Shown here: positions 1-10,518 of the stretch, one piece after another | Numbering within the stretch: the first letter of the stretch is position 1 | Layout of the letters: every line of letters starts with the position of its first letter | Assembly: GCA_963573315.1 (NCBI GenBank) | Contig: OY752140.1 | Span: forward strand, 434,001 to 498,000 | DNA from: Entomortierella parvispora | Taxonomy: Eukaryota > Mortierellomycota > Mortierellomycetes > Mortierellales > Mortierellaceae | Direction: 5' to 3' | DNA: 64,000 nucleotides | Program-made: the position numbers and the translations under genes | The notes under the pieces: model-generated | The model's database searches: none | What the model was told of the DNA's origin: nothing | What the model saw: the letters and a program-made list of their open reading frames with translations, nothing else

Positions 1-1682
1 CTCGAACTTTTATATTGGATCTAGTTCCTTGTCCACGATTCTTTTTCTTTGGCCTTGTTTGTTTGCATCCTTGCGTCTCGAAACGACACCACATGCACTA
101 GGAAGGAGGCCCTCTGAAAGAGTTCAAGTGATTTCGTAACCAATTTTTACCTGGGTCATTTTGTTTTGAAAGATCCGCAGCCAAACGCTGACTGGATCAA
201 CGTCCAGAAAGGAGAAAAATCATTAAGTCCGCGCTGTGCAAAGAGGCCTTGTTTAGACTTTGAGACCATGGGCGGAGAAGAGCTGAAGAATGAGTTCGTC
301 CACCAACTCTCTGGCTGTGCCCGATGAGTGGGATTGCAGAGTCGAAATGAAAGGAGAAACAACAAATAGGACAATTGAGGAAAGGCGTGTCCGAGGGAGT
401 TAACATTCCGGAAGAGAGCACAGAACTGCACAAGTGGATGGCCCTTGAGTTGGGACTTTGCATCCGAAATCCCTTCCACTCTAGGAAGTGAAGCACCGAC
501 AACACAGCCTTGAAGGTTAACGATGGGGAAGATTGGTTGCACTGGCTCGAGCAATTCAATGGCAATTTTGAGCCATTTCCTCCCACCCGCTTGTTTGTTG
601 CTATCTTTGACTAGCGGCTGAGTGGTGCAACAGGTGCAGTTGCTTCTGCGCAGAATACAGTAAATAACCCTTTCCCCCATTCGAGAGCGCCGTGGCAGCA
701 TCCACATGGGCGGGCGTATTATTTTCTCTGTTCCTGCACTTCTCTTTTGCGGCCACAAGACTACAATTGATCGCGTCTTTGGGGTGGCCATCATCCCACA
801 TTTGAGAAATATCTCGTTGTCTGATCTCGTCTGCTGTGGGGAATTTTAGGGAAGGGGTTCCAAGGCCCAGTCCCCAGGGGACGGCGAGAGAAAAGTGATA
901 AAGGAGGAGAGTGATCGGTGAAGGAACACGCACGCAGACAGGTGGCCACCAGTGAGAGAAGAGGGACGACGTGGCCAAGGAGGAGGAGGAGAAGGAGAAA
1001 CCAAAAAGGGAAAAATGAGTTTTCTGCCTTCCTTCCTTCCTTCCTCCCTGCCAGCAAGACAGACGTCCGTGCTGCCGGTGCCTTGTTCCTTCCTCCTCCA
1101 CCTCTCTCACTCCTCTTTCTCCTCTCTCTCTTTGACCTCGTCCCACTTCTTCCTTCCTTCCGATTCCCTTGTCTTTCTTTTTGCACCTGGGTCCGATTCC
1201 AACGTTGCTATTCCTCCTTCTCTCTCTCTCTTTTTTTTATTTTTTTTTTGTTTCTTCCTCCTGGTGCCTTTCCTGTCCGCCATTTCGTCCTGAATTCGTT
1301 TCTGTTTCTCCCCCACCTCGTCTATTGCCAGGGCCCCAATCGTCTGTGTCTGATCTTCCTTCCCATCCATCTCTCCTTGCCCAAGCTGATCTCCCCGCAT
1401 CCTTCATACTTCTTGTCTTACCCTCCTCCCCTCCTCCCCCTCTCTCCTGCGCGCTGACTTGGCCCTTCCACAAACGTCGTCCATCCCTTCTTGCTCCACG
1501 ATTCTGCAGGAGCAGCCGACATTCGACCTGCTCTTTCCTGCATTCCTTTCGATGTTCTAATCGTATTTCCGCTGTCGTCGTACTCTTCCACATTTGTTCC
1601 TCGGCTCTACGACTTTTGATCTCTGCTCCCGTGCTCCGCCCTCGAAGCTCCGCTCAGCAAACCACTCAACCGATTTACGACC
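1..1682. other. Upstream region of the Zn2Cys6 gene, no gene seen
   Basis: I see no convincing gene here. The open frames of 100-210 codons lack recognisable domains and are low in sequence complexity. From about 1020 to 1500 the + strand is strongly pyrimidine-rich, with CTTC and CT runs, as is common in long fungal promoters and 5' leaders. It probably holds the promoter and leader of the regulator that starts at 1683. Confidence 0.5.
1021..1500 (+). repeat. Pyrimidine-rich low-complexity tract
   Basis: Roughly 480 bases dominated by C and T on the + strand, including a (TTCC)n run near 1030-1047 and T-rich runs near 1230-1260. It ends about 180 bases before the start codon of the Zn2Cys6 regulator and may be its core promoter or leader. 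Confidence 0.6.
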
Positions 1683-4600
1683 ATGGCTGAACCTGCTCCT
1701 GCCACCATTGGCATTGCCCTCCCACCCACTTCAGTTCTCAAGATCAGGGATGCATGTCTTCCTTGTCGCAAGCAGCGCTCAAAGTGTGATGGACAGGCTA
1801 TCTGCTCCCGATGCGCTCGCCTCGAGCTCGATTGCACTTATGTAGAACTGGTTAAAGCTCCAAAACATATCCCCAAAGAACCCTGGCAGGAGTTCCTAAG
1901 TACCACCGGTGCAAAACCGGAGGCGTTGGAGACCCCCCCAATCGAGCTGCTGAAGGATGCGGCCTCGGGAACTGTTCAGGATGCGTCGACTTTCCCCTGG
2001 CAAAGGTCCAAGATGGCCCGGCGCCGGAAGCAGACTTCTGCAAAAAAGTGTACCTGTCCCACCTCTGTTGATCTTGCTGGCCAGGATTCAATGGATACCG
2101 GGAGCCCCAATGCAGCAGAAGACCCTTCCTCCATGTCTACATCCTCCGCCATGGATACTTCTGCCGCCTCTTCACCCTCGCCTTCCTCGCCCAATGCCAC
2201 ACCTTCCCCAACCGCGGCTGTTTTAACAAAGCAGCGTCGAACTCGCTCGGCCACAGGACCTTGCAAAGTGCACAATCCTCAGGTATCGACGAAGGCGGCT
2301 CGATCTGTCACACCGTCAATGTCATCGCCCGCAGGACCATCGAGCGTTGGTGGTAGCACTGCCAGCCTTCGGCACCGACCACCTGCACCAACCGAGCCTA
2401 TACCGCTTCCCTCCTCTGTGATTGAAACGTCAGAAAAAATTAACAGTCTGAGCTCGAAGCTCTCTCGGCTTTACGTCTTCCCGGATACGATGCAGCCACA
2501 GCCTGCCCCCCCACCCCAACTCGAGATCTTGCAGTCGCGCGCACTCTCACCATTGCTGCAGTCGCATCTTATCCAGCTCTACTTGGCACAATGTTGGCCT
2601 ACCCAACCCATCCTGGATCCCCCGACGTTCATGGCCCAACTGGCCTCACAAGATTTTTGCACGCCTCCTCATCCATTGATTGTTGCAGCAATGTGCGCGG
2701 CCGCAGCTCGATGCATTGATGATTCGGACGTTGAGCGATTGTGGGCTGAGCAGGACCCACCCTTACCCAATCCTATCTATCCCAACTTTGCAAATGGAGA
2801 GGCTCATGTGCGTTCGACTCGGGACATGATTTGGTCCATCGGAGAATATTTTGCGGCTCTTGCAAAGGGTTACTTGCGAACGGAATTGCCATTGGTTCAA
2901 TCTCCAGATCGGTCTGGAGGCATGGGGGATCCTTTGGCAGTAGTGCAGGGATTGATTTTGATTTCCACATGGGATGCGTCCGTTGGCCGTCAACGTGAAT
3001 GTCAAGCCTGTGCTGCTCTGGCATTGAGGATCATGATTGCTGGAGGCTGGCATTTGATGGACCACCCCAGCGGAGACGGCTGCACGGACAGTAGGATCAA
3101 GATGTGGGGAACCTTGGAGCGTGAGCTCGCTCGTCGCTGCTGGTGGTTTGTCTGGATTGCGGAAAAGTGGACTGCTGCAATCCTTACGCAGTATGTGGTA
3201 AGTGGGCATTTGATCGGGGCCGATGCAGGGGATATGGACGCGTCTCATCCCGTGGAATATATGTTAATGTTGCCGGTCTTTTTTTAGACCCTTCATTTGT
3301 CACTGTGCGAGACGCTTTCACTTCCAAGAGAGTTTAGACAGGGCGATTTGCATGACCAACGAACAGTCGCCTGCTTTCAACAGTCGATTCAATCAGCGTA
3401 CCTCTGCGGATCAATTATCCAACTGCACTACCATCCCTATGAGGCAGAGGACGGTACCGAATATGATCACGAGGTCAGCGTTCACGATATCCAAAGACTG
3501 CAGGCGCGCTTGACTGAAATCGACAATCATCTGGAGGCATGGCATAAGGCAATCCCAGCAAATTTACGTCCTGATTGGGGCCAAAACTTGGGCGAAGATG
3601 GCGATAACACTACAGGATTTCAGCCGGGTGGAAGTTCACAGTTCTTCCATGCCGGAGGTGATTGGTGGTGGCGCCATGCCATGGGTGGCTTGCTTGAGAT
3701 GAACTACTTGGCCCGTAAGTCTCGCTGCGAGGTAGATTTGTATACTCACGCTAATTATCGTTCATTAACAGCCCTTTATTTTCGGTACAGTCAAGCTACT
3801 TCTTCATCGACCTCATCATGTAGTGTCAAAGGCGCCATCACCCGTGTCTCGACTTGCGTTGGCTCAATTTGCAAATAAGATTACATTGACGTGTGAGAGA
3901 CTTTGGCAGTACCCAACAACGCGACCCTCATTCTACCATATGGCGGGAGCTGTTCTCTGGCTGGCGCTTTGCTATCAGCAGGAGAATACGTTGAGCGAAA
4001 ACCCCAGGATCCGCACGCCTGCATGTGTCAATATGCAAAAGAGCTATTTCTTGGTCAAGAAGGCGGGAAGGCTTGTTCATACCAACGAAGACGAGCCGCT
4101 CACAGAACTAGAGAGCACCAATCCCTCGGTAAGGGTGCAAAAAAGAATCATTCGCCACCCAAGAAGCTTCCCTTTTTCCAGTTTAATTTCTAATCTGACT
4201 TTTTTTTTGTTATTATTTTTGAACAGCAAAACGTGCCCTTCTTGCGCCCGACAGATGAGCAGCGTATCAAACCAATGATGGCGCTTTTCAAAGAGATGTT
4301 CCCTATTATTCGCCAGGCTTTGAGGGATAAAGGATTCGGTCTCAGGACTCAGCCTAACGCCACCTCGAGGATATCCTCCAGTATGTTGTTCAATAACCAG
4401 CAGCCACAGCACACGCTGATTTTGAATGCGGAAAGTACAACGACCATAGGAGGAATTACGAGTTCTGTAGAGGCATTAGGCCCTGCCTCTACAACATCTT
4501 CGATCTTGGCTGGTGCTGCCGCCGTGATTTGCGCGAATGCAGGCGCTTCAACGCCTTCTAGCTACTACTTGGCGCCATTGACACCGCCCGGGACTTCGAC

Positions 4601-4802
4601 TGCGTCCCTATCCTCACCCTTGAGTGAGTCTATTGGTTCGGCCCCCTCACCATCACCACCACCGACGTCGCTAGTATCTAGTGGCGGTCATTGTCAGGCC
4701 ACTGCGACGCTGGCGTCTCATGGACTGACTGGGGTAATAGAGTCGAATCATGTGTTTTCTGCCATGGATACCAATCAGCATCAACATCAACAGCAGCAGC
4801 AA

Positions 4803-4834
<32 letters not shown>

Positions 4835-5396
4835 TCATCAACAACAACAGCAGCAACAACAACAACAGCTGCTCCATCAACAACACCTGCAGCAACAATA
4901 TCAGCAGCAGCAAGCATCATTATTCCACGCTCATCAGAACTCATCTCTTGGCCATGTACAATACAATCAACAGTCGCCTTCAGTTCTCCCAACGATGCCT
5001 CCAGGACCGACAACCCCTCAGGGATACACGTGTCAATCACCTCATTCTCAGGCGTACCAAGCTCAGCAACAGGGATTTCCGATGCAGCAACAACAACAAG
5101 CGGCTGCTTCTTATCCTCAGCAACAACAGCAACAACAGCAGCAACAGCAACATCAACATCAACAACAGCAACAACAACAACAACAACAGCCGCAAATTCC
5201 TCGTCAGCAACAGCAGCAAGGTGTGCCAATACAGCAGCAGCAACAGCCTTCCATGATGTCGTCAAGCCTCACAGACCCGCTTCATTCGATCATGAATATG
5301 AATCCGGACCCGTTCAGTTCCATCATGCAGAACGAGCCCAACGTCTTGTCGTCCTTGATCGATTATTCAGAATGGTTGAACCATTCGTTGGAGTAA
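1683..5396 (+). CDS. Zn2Cys6 fungal-specific transcription factor with polyglutamine C-terminus
   Basis: Model with four exons: 1683-3197, 3288-3714, 3791-4128, 4227-5396 (1149 aa, phases consistent). The N-terminus has a classical binuclear zinc cluster, C25-x2-C-x6-C-x5-C-x2-C-x6-C51, followed by a basic/Ser-Pro-rich linker. Residues about 280-650 resemble the fungal-specific regulatory domain (PF04082 family), including the WWFVWIAE and LLLHRPHH segments. The acceptor at 3790 rather than 3771 was chosen because only it restores the LLLHRPHH frame. The last exon encodes two long Gln/His-rich stretches (about 940-990 and 1040-1105), likely an activation region. Such proteins are nuclear DNA-binding regulators; the target pathway cannot be read from sequence. 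The start lies in a CGACCATGG context after the pyrimidine tract. Confidence 0.85.
4786..5242 (+). repeat. CAG/CAA trinucleotide tracts coding polyglutamine
   Basis: Two dense CAR-repeat blocks (about 4786-4890 and 5117-5200) plus shorter runs, in frame within the last exon of the Zn2Cys6 gene. Mixed CAG and CAA codons with interspersed CAT (His) make them imperfect repeats. Length variation between strains would be expected. Confidence 0.9.
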
Positions 5397-5672
5397 GACA
5401 GAGTACGGCGTGATAAATAAAAAAAAAGACCATGTACAATTTTTTTTTTTTTCATAGTTCCTCTTTATTAACTATTAAGTGGTGGCGATGGTTCCCGTAT
5501 CCGTGTCGTTGATTTGCTCATGATCATGATTGGGATTGAAGAGTGTGGTCTTTGTGTGGCAGAAAGAGTGGGGAGGGGGTCAAAGTCCAACACCCTTTTT
5601 TTCATCCATGGATCGATCCTTTTGTTTTTCGTTTTTTTTTACCTTTGTCGTTGGCGCGTTTAACCATTCAAC

Positions 5673-7278
5673 TTATTGGTGGTAGTTGTCAGTTGTTCCC
5701 GTAAACTGTGGGTTTTTGGAAACGGGTGCGATAAAATCCGTGTCGGGGGCCACGTACTGAGGTCCATGAGCAGAGACTACCGGCTTTGAGACCGCAGGGA
5801 CGGCTGCAGAGTCATAGTATTGATGTTGGTGATCACCTCCCTCGACAGCAGAGGCTGTGACGGCTGTGGCGACAGTGACGGCGGGTGAAGACTCGAAGGC
5901 AGTCGTCGTCGCGTTCTCAGAGGACAGGACGGTCATTGCAGGTGAACCAAAGGAAGCCGTGGTGGCGCCCAGGTACGGAGTAGGCATGGGCATGGGCATA
6001 GGAACTGGGGTTGGAATTGTAGATGTGGCACTAGCGACGTGCTGAGCGCTGTTGATGGTGCCCACGGTTGCAATACCTTCTGTGGCGGATGGGGATGGAG
6101 GGTAGAATTGCTGCTGTGGGGGCTGTTGCTGGTTGGCGTAGTATCCGGCATACTGCTGCTGCTGCTGCTGCTGCTGTTGCAATTGCTGTTGATACAACTG
6201 TTGTTGCTGCTGTTGATACTGTTGCTGCTGTTGCTGCTGCTGTTGATATTGCTGTTGCTGTTGCTGTTGCTGCTGGTATTGCTGCTGCTGCTGCTGCTGC
6301 TGCTGGTATTGTTGCTCAGGTGTTGGATAGAACGCTTGTTGCTGCTGAGGAGGGGGAGGGGGAGGAGTTTGCTGATGATGCACCTGCTGCATGGGCGGAG
6401 GTGGCGGCAACGCCGCAGCGGACGCTTCAGAAATTTTCGAGGTTTGATTGTTCTTGTTGTTCCTGCCTCGGTAGTAGAAGAAAAGACCAATGCCCAAAAG
6501 CACGACTGCAACACCCGCACCGATTCCAGCGTACATGGCCGTATGGTTACTGCTACTACTATTGCTGTTTCCTCCTCCGTTTCCATTTCCATTGCTGCTG
6601 CCGTAGGTCGGGGTAGGGAAATCCAAGCCTGGAAAAGTGTTGGTGGGTGAATACGGATTGGCTATTTTAAACATTGTGCGCAGGCACAAGGTATTAGTAA
6701 GATGAATAGGTGAGCTTGGCCCACAGAGATTATGTGGCGATGACCTTTGACTTGAGAGCCAAAAACAAAAACAAAAAAAAAGATTGATCGCAACAACCGT
6801 CCGCAAACAAACTCAGTCCTCTCTTCATTCGACTCCATAGAGCAGGATAAACGACTTACGAGGAATCTTGGAATTACACCCCTGGGTGTATTCAGCAACG
6901 GTGAGGTTAGAAGTGTTGCCGGGTAGAGTGATCAAGCATGGATAGCAGGTCGCTAGAGGTCAGTTTAAGATTAGTTAGAATTGGGTTCTTTTGCAATTCA
7001 AAAGGTGGCGTGGCTCTTCTTTTCGTACTGTAGGACGCAATGAGGGCAGGCGTGCAGAGGCAAGGAAGCATGGCGACCGTAACGTTCCTGGAGGAAGCGG
7101 AAACAATTAGAGAGAAGAGAGAGAAAGAGAGAGAGAAAATGTGGTTAGCAATGAGTGGGGACGAGCTGCTATTCTTTAGTGGAAGCAGGTCCAGTCAGTT
7201 AGTCACTTACAACCCGAGCGTGCACGCCTCATAGGACGTGTAGTAGGTCAAGCAGTCTGTGATAACACACGACGACAT
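5673..7278 (-). CDS. Single-pass membrane protein, Cys-rich N-terminus and polyglutamine tail
   Basis: Four exons on the minus strand: 7211-7278, 7029-7087, 6860-6952, 5673-6661; phases sum to 402 aa. Residues 1-70 are Cys-rich (MSSCVITDC..., CLCTP, TTCYPC, QGC) with N-glycosylation sequons such as NVT and NTS. A Gly/Asn/Ser linker is followed by one hydrophobic segment (about residues 115-138, YAGIGAGVAVVLLGIGLFFYY), then a basic RGRNNK stop-transfer. The cytoplasmic part has proline stretches and several Q(5-10)Y blocks, then a Thr/Ala-rich tail. No cleavable signal peptide is evident, so the topology is inferred. Layout resembles fungal surface sensor or adhesin-type proteins; no specific family recognised. 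Convergent with the Zn2Cys6 gene. Confidence 0.7.
6152..6316 (-). repeat. CAG-type trinucleotide tract coding glutamine/tyrosine blocks
   Basis: GCT/GTT repeats on the + strand read as CAG/CAA on the minus strand, encoding repeated polyQ-Tyr units in the cytoplasmic tail of the membrane protein. This lies under 1 kb from the polyQ tracts of the convergent regulator. Confidence 0.9.
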
Positions 7279-8364
7279 GGTGAAGGAACCGAGGAGGGGT
7301 CAAGACGAGGAAGAGACGGTGAAAAAGGGAAGAGGTAGAAGAGGTAGAAGAGGTGGAGGGACTGTGCCTCGGGAGAGTTTGGGGGACCTTTGGCGAGGGG
7401 AGGAAAGAAAGAGAGCAAGAGGCAGGGGAGGGACAAAATCAACGGTTTTCATCCTCCTCTCTCTCTCTTTCTCTCTTTCTCTGGCAGCAGGGCAGCAGAG
7501 AGGAAATGATGAGAGCCCTCTTTCTTCCCCTTGGGGACAATGGAGCAATTGCACAATATTTGGGTTGCCTTTCGAGTCGAGCTCCCCTGGCGGAAGGCGT
7601 GTCGTCACTGTCGCTTGCGGCGGGATCACTTTGACCGAGGGAAACAGAGGGTTGCCTACTTGCTCCCACCATCCATGCTCGCCCACATCCAGGGTGGGGC
7701 CGTTTGCTCTGTGCTGCCCAAGGGAAAAGAACGCGTCGATCAGACATCCCCCTGCTGACCATCCCGTCGCATGTATTGCTGGCCGTGTGTCGAGGTGCGG
7801 AGTGCCCCCCGCCTTATGCACAACATGCAGTGGGCCGCCATGATTGTTGTCAAGTTGCCCTCGTGGGACTAGGCTCTATTGATGCATGCACAGCCGAGGA
7901 GTTGCAGTTGACAGCGCGCAAGCGACAAACCAAACAGATGTTCCGTCGGTAGTCTCGACCCAGCCCTCTCTCCTCGCTACGTGACCGCGAAGCGGTCATG
8001 TCCTCGTAGAGGGTCTGGAAGAAAATGTGGCCCTTTACATATGGTGGATATAAAAGGAAGGTGCTTAAGGGTCTTTACATGGGATTTGTGCGAGAGCTTC
8101 GAGAGCCCATTATTCAGAGACGCACAAATCCCATGTAAAGACCCTTAAGCACCTTCCTTTTATATCCACCATATGTAAAGGGCCACATTTTCTTCCAGAC
8201 CCTCTACGAGGACATGACCGCTTCGCGGTCACGTAGCGAGGAGAGAGGGCTGGGTCGAGACTATTCCGTCGGAAGAGTGTCGCAGACCCCTTAAATCGCG
8301 GTCGTTCCCTCGTCCTGCACACAAACATTCGCATTATTCTGCCAAAGCAATTCCCAGGATCACC
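7279..8364. other. Intergenic region, divergent promoters plus inserted palindrome
   Basis: Lies between the divergently transcribed membrane protein (-) and THUMP methyltransferase (+). It contains GA-rich and CT-rich stretches near 7300-7490 and the foldback element at 7950-8263. Short open frames here match no family I know. Confidence 0.5.
7941..8272. mobile_element. Perfect foldback (palindromic) element with 9-bp target-site duplication
   Basis: Positions 7950-8092 and 8121-8263 are exact reverse complements over 143 bases, with no mismatch on reading both arms. They are separated by a 28-bp spacer (8093-8120). Immediately outside both arms is the same 9-bp word TTCCGTCGG (7941-7949 and 8264-8272), as expected of a target-site duplication. 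The terminal sequence starts TAGTCTCGACCC. No coding capacity is seen. Long terminal inverted repeats with a 9-bp duplication are typical of Mutator-like (MULE) non-autonomous or foldback elements; that assignment is inferred. Each arm carries a TATAAAA word. The perfect arms imply recent origin, gene conversion, or an assembly artefact. Confidence 0.85.
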
Positions 8365-8451
8365 ATGAGCTCAACCAGGGGACAGCCATCCGGACAATCA
8401 CAGACAGCGCTGCAGCAGGAATCCAAAACACGACGCCTCGAATTGTCATGA
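8365..8451 (+). promoter_or_regulatory. Upstream ORF whose stop overlaps the next start (ATGA)
   Basis: An ATG in a good context (CACCATGAG) opens a 28-codon frame that ends in TGA at 8449-8451. This overlaps the ATG of the methyltransferase at 8448-8450 in the tetranucleotide ATGA. The two frames differ, so the upstream ORF cannot be an N-terminal extension. Such overlaps can support termination-reinitiation, which would couple translation; that function is inferred. Confidence 0.5.
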
Positions 8452-10073
8452 AGTCTATTGAATTGTTCCTGTCAGTGCCAATGGGACTGGAAGATGTTGT
8501 CGTTCGCAAGTTGCCGTCGCCTCTCTGTGATGTCGCAACAGAGATCCACTATGGTCTGGGATCAGGATACGTGATCGTCGTTCTTCCCGCGATAGGCATT
8601 CCTGCAAAAGGTGGCGAGGATGCCGTTATGAAAGCTCTTACCGATCTGGTCGATCATCCGCCACTTTGTATCTTTTCGGCTCATGTTTCTCTTGGAAGCA
8701 TTCAGGTGCCACGTGCAATATTCAAGGATCCAGCTGGACTTCTGGCTTTTGCCAAGCAAAAGTTTCGCTTCAACAGTCAGCCGTCAACACCCTTTACACA
8801 ACCATCGCTAGAGCCACGATTGTCCTCGACAACAGTCACTTCAGCACAATCAGAAGAGAAGGATACAAGGCTGCACTGGGAAGAAACTCTGGCCGTTCTC
8901 AAGCTCGTGTGCCCAACCTCATTTCCAGATCGAGATGGTTCATTATCGACTGAAAGCAATAACATCAAAGAGTCGAGTCCTGTCCGCTTCCGGGCTTCAT
9001 TTGATCGTGGTGACATTCAACACAAAGGTGTTCGATCTCAGGATATTGCCGCAGCCCTTGGAAGCTTGACGGGTGATCGGTTCCCACAATGGAAGGTGAA
9101 TCTCACAGAGTTTGATGTCGAAGTCATTGGAAGGTGGATCCAAGATGTGGAGGAGACTGGCCGCGTGTATTTTAAAGAGCACCTTCCGTCGAATGGCAAG
9201 AAGAGAGCTCGGACTGATGACGATGATGGCGAGCAAAGAGCAGGAGTGGGTATCATGGGTCAGTCTGAAATTCAGCCAGATCAGCAGATGGAGGCCGAGT
9301 CGAAGAGGATGCAGATCGGAATAACATTGCCCCTCGCACTTTCTACATGCCCGTATCGCTTCCGACCCAAGGATGGACGCACATCGTTGAGGATGGAGAT
9401 TGCGTATACCCTTGTTGGGTTGGCAGACCCAAAACCGGGAGATATCGTCATCGACCCCTGTGCCGGAGTAGGTACCATCCCAATCATAGGGGCTGCTCAC
9501 TATCCACAGTGCCTGTTTTTGGGTAGCGAGATTCTACTACCAAATGTGGAGAAGGCCAATGAAAACTCTCGAGAGATGATGGGACGAGTTGAACTCGTAA
9601 GGACAGAGGGGCAGCGACAGGATGAGCAGAAGTCAAGCGCTTCGCAAAGTGCTCGATCGCACTCTAGGCCAGGTCTGATGCTCGGAGATGCCAAAGCCGT
9701 GTGTTTGAGGTCGAGTAGCGTGGATTTGGTTGTTAGTGGTAAGGAAGGGAAAGGGAAAGGGATGCTCCGGGAAAGGGGTGCTCCAATGGGATAATTTGCT
9801 GTCCAACTGACCAAAGAAATGTGTTGTCTAGATCTTCCTTGGGGTCAGCGTGAGAGCTCGCACCTGTCCAATTGCAAGCTGTATCCGAGGTTAGTCAAGG
9901 AAGTCATCCGAACATTGCGAGCTGGTGGTCGTGCAGTGCTGGTCACTGGCGAACGAAAACTACTGCAACGGCAGCTCGACGCACCGTTTGCAAAGCCGTA
10001 TCTCAAGGTCGTTCAGAAGAGGGAGATCACTATTGGGTTCAAAGTCGTTGTGTTTGAGCTTGTGCGACTATGA
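8448..10073 (+). CDS. THUMP domain tRNA guanine-N2 methyltransferase (THUMPD3/Trm14-like)
   Basis: Two exons, 8448-9738 and 9832-10073, give 510 aa. The central part (about 165-255) matches a THUMP RNA-binding domain (VRFRASFDRG, AAALGS...GDRFPQW). The C-terminal half is a Rossmann-fold AdoMet methyltransferase: the SAM-binding motif is DPCAGVGTIP (about residues 340-350). The catalytic motif SDLPWGQRES, a variant of the N/S-D-L-P-F-G motif of tRNA m2G enzymes, is rebuilt only after removing the intron at 9739-9831. THUMPD3-type enzymes make m2G in the tRNA acceptor or core region; exact target is inferred. A 28-codon upstream ORF overlaps the start codon. Confidence 0.85.
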
Positions 10074-10518
10074 TGGGCGCGTGCGCACAGCAACAACAAT
10101 ACAAACACTTGAATCAATAAATGTTTAAGCCGACAATATCACCCATTGACCCGAAGGATTTGCTCGTGAAAGGGCTGGACTGGCCCAAAAACGACAACAC
10201 TAGGAGTGGTCTCAGTTCGGTTCGTCGCCCCGGACAGGCCTGGTTTCAATTGCGCGCTGAGTCTTGTGCGCTCAAAAGGGTCGTCGCACTTTATTTTTCC
10301 TCTACCAACTTCTCTTCCACCCACCCCCCGTTCTTCCGGTTGTTTTCAAGCACCATCCTCAACGACAACCGTCTTCTTCTTTCAGAGAACTAGCCTCCAC
10401 CTCTTTGGAGATATCACCGTTTCCCCTCTTCTCCTTGTTCACTTGCATAGGCAAAGTCCAGCAAAGCAATTGATCTACCCTGCAATGAATCGTCTCGCGT
10501 ACAGTAGCGAGTACTGAC
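10074..10518. other. Intergenic region
   Basis: An AATAAA-like word occurs near 10114-10120, soon after the methyltransferase stop, consistent with a 3' end. The rest is a C/T-rich promoter or leader of the receptor gene that follows. No gene seen. Confidence 0.4.

Noticed and set aside
156-794. 212-codon minus-strand open frame upstream of the Zn2Cys6 gene
   Set aside because: No domain, no codon or hydrophobicity pattern suggesting a real protein, and it lies in the probable promoter region.
3715-3771. Alternative 57-bp intron in the Zn2Cys6 gene ending at 3771
   Set aside because: It keeps a frame that hits a stop at 3878 and loses the LLLHRPHH segment; the acceptor at 3790 restores the family reading.
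4678-5265. Long Leu- and Val-rich frames opposite the polyglutamine tracts
   Set aside because: CAG/CAA repeats produce polyLeu, polyVal or polyAla frames on the other strand and in shifted frames; these are shadows.
8110-8334. Open frame of 74 codons running through the right arm of the palindrome
   Set aside because: It follows from the inverted repeat itself and has no start context or family match, so the element is treated as non-coding.
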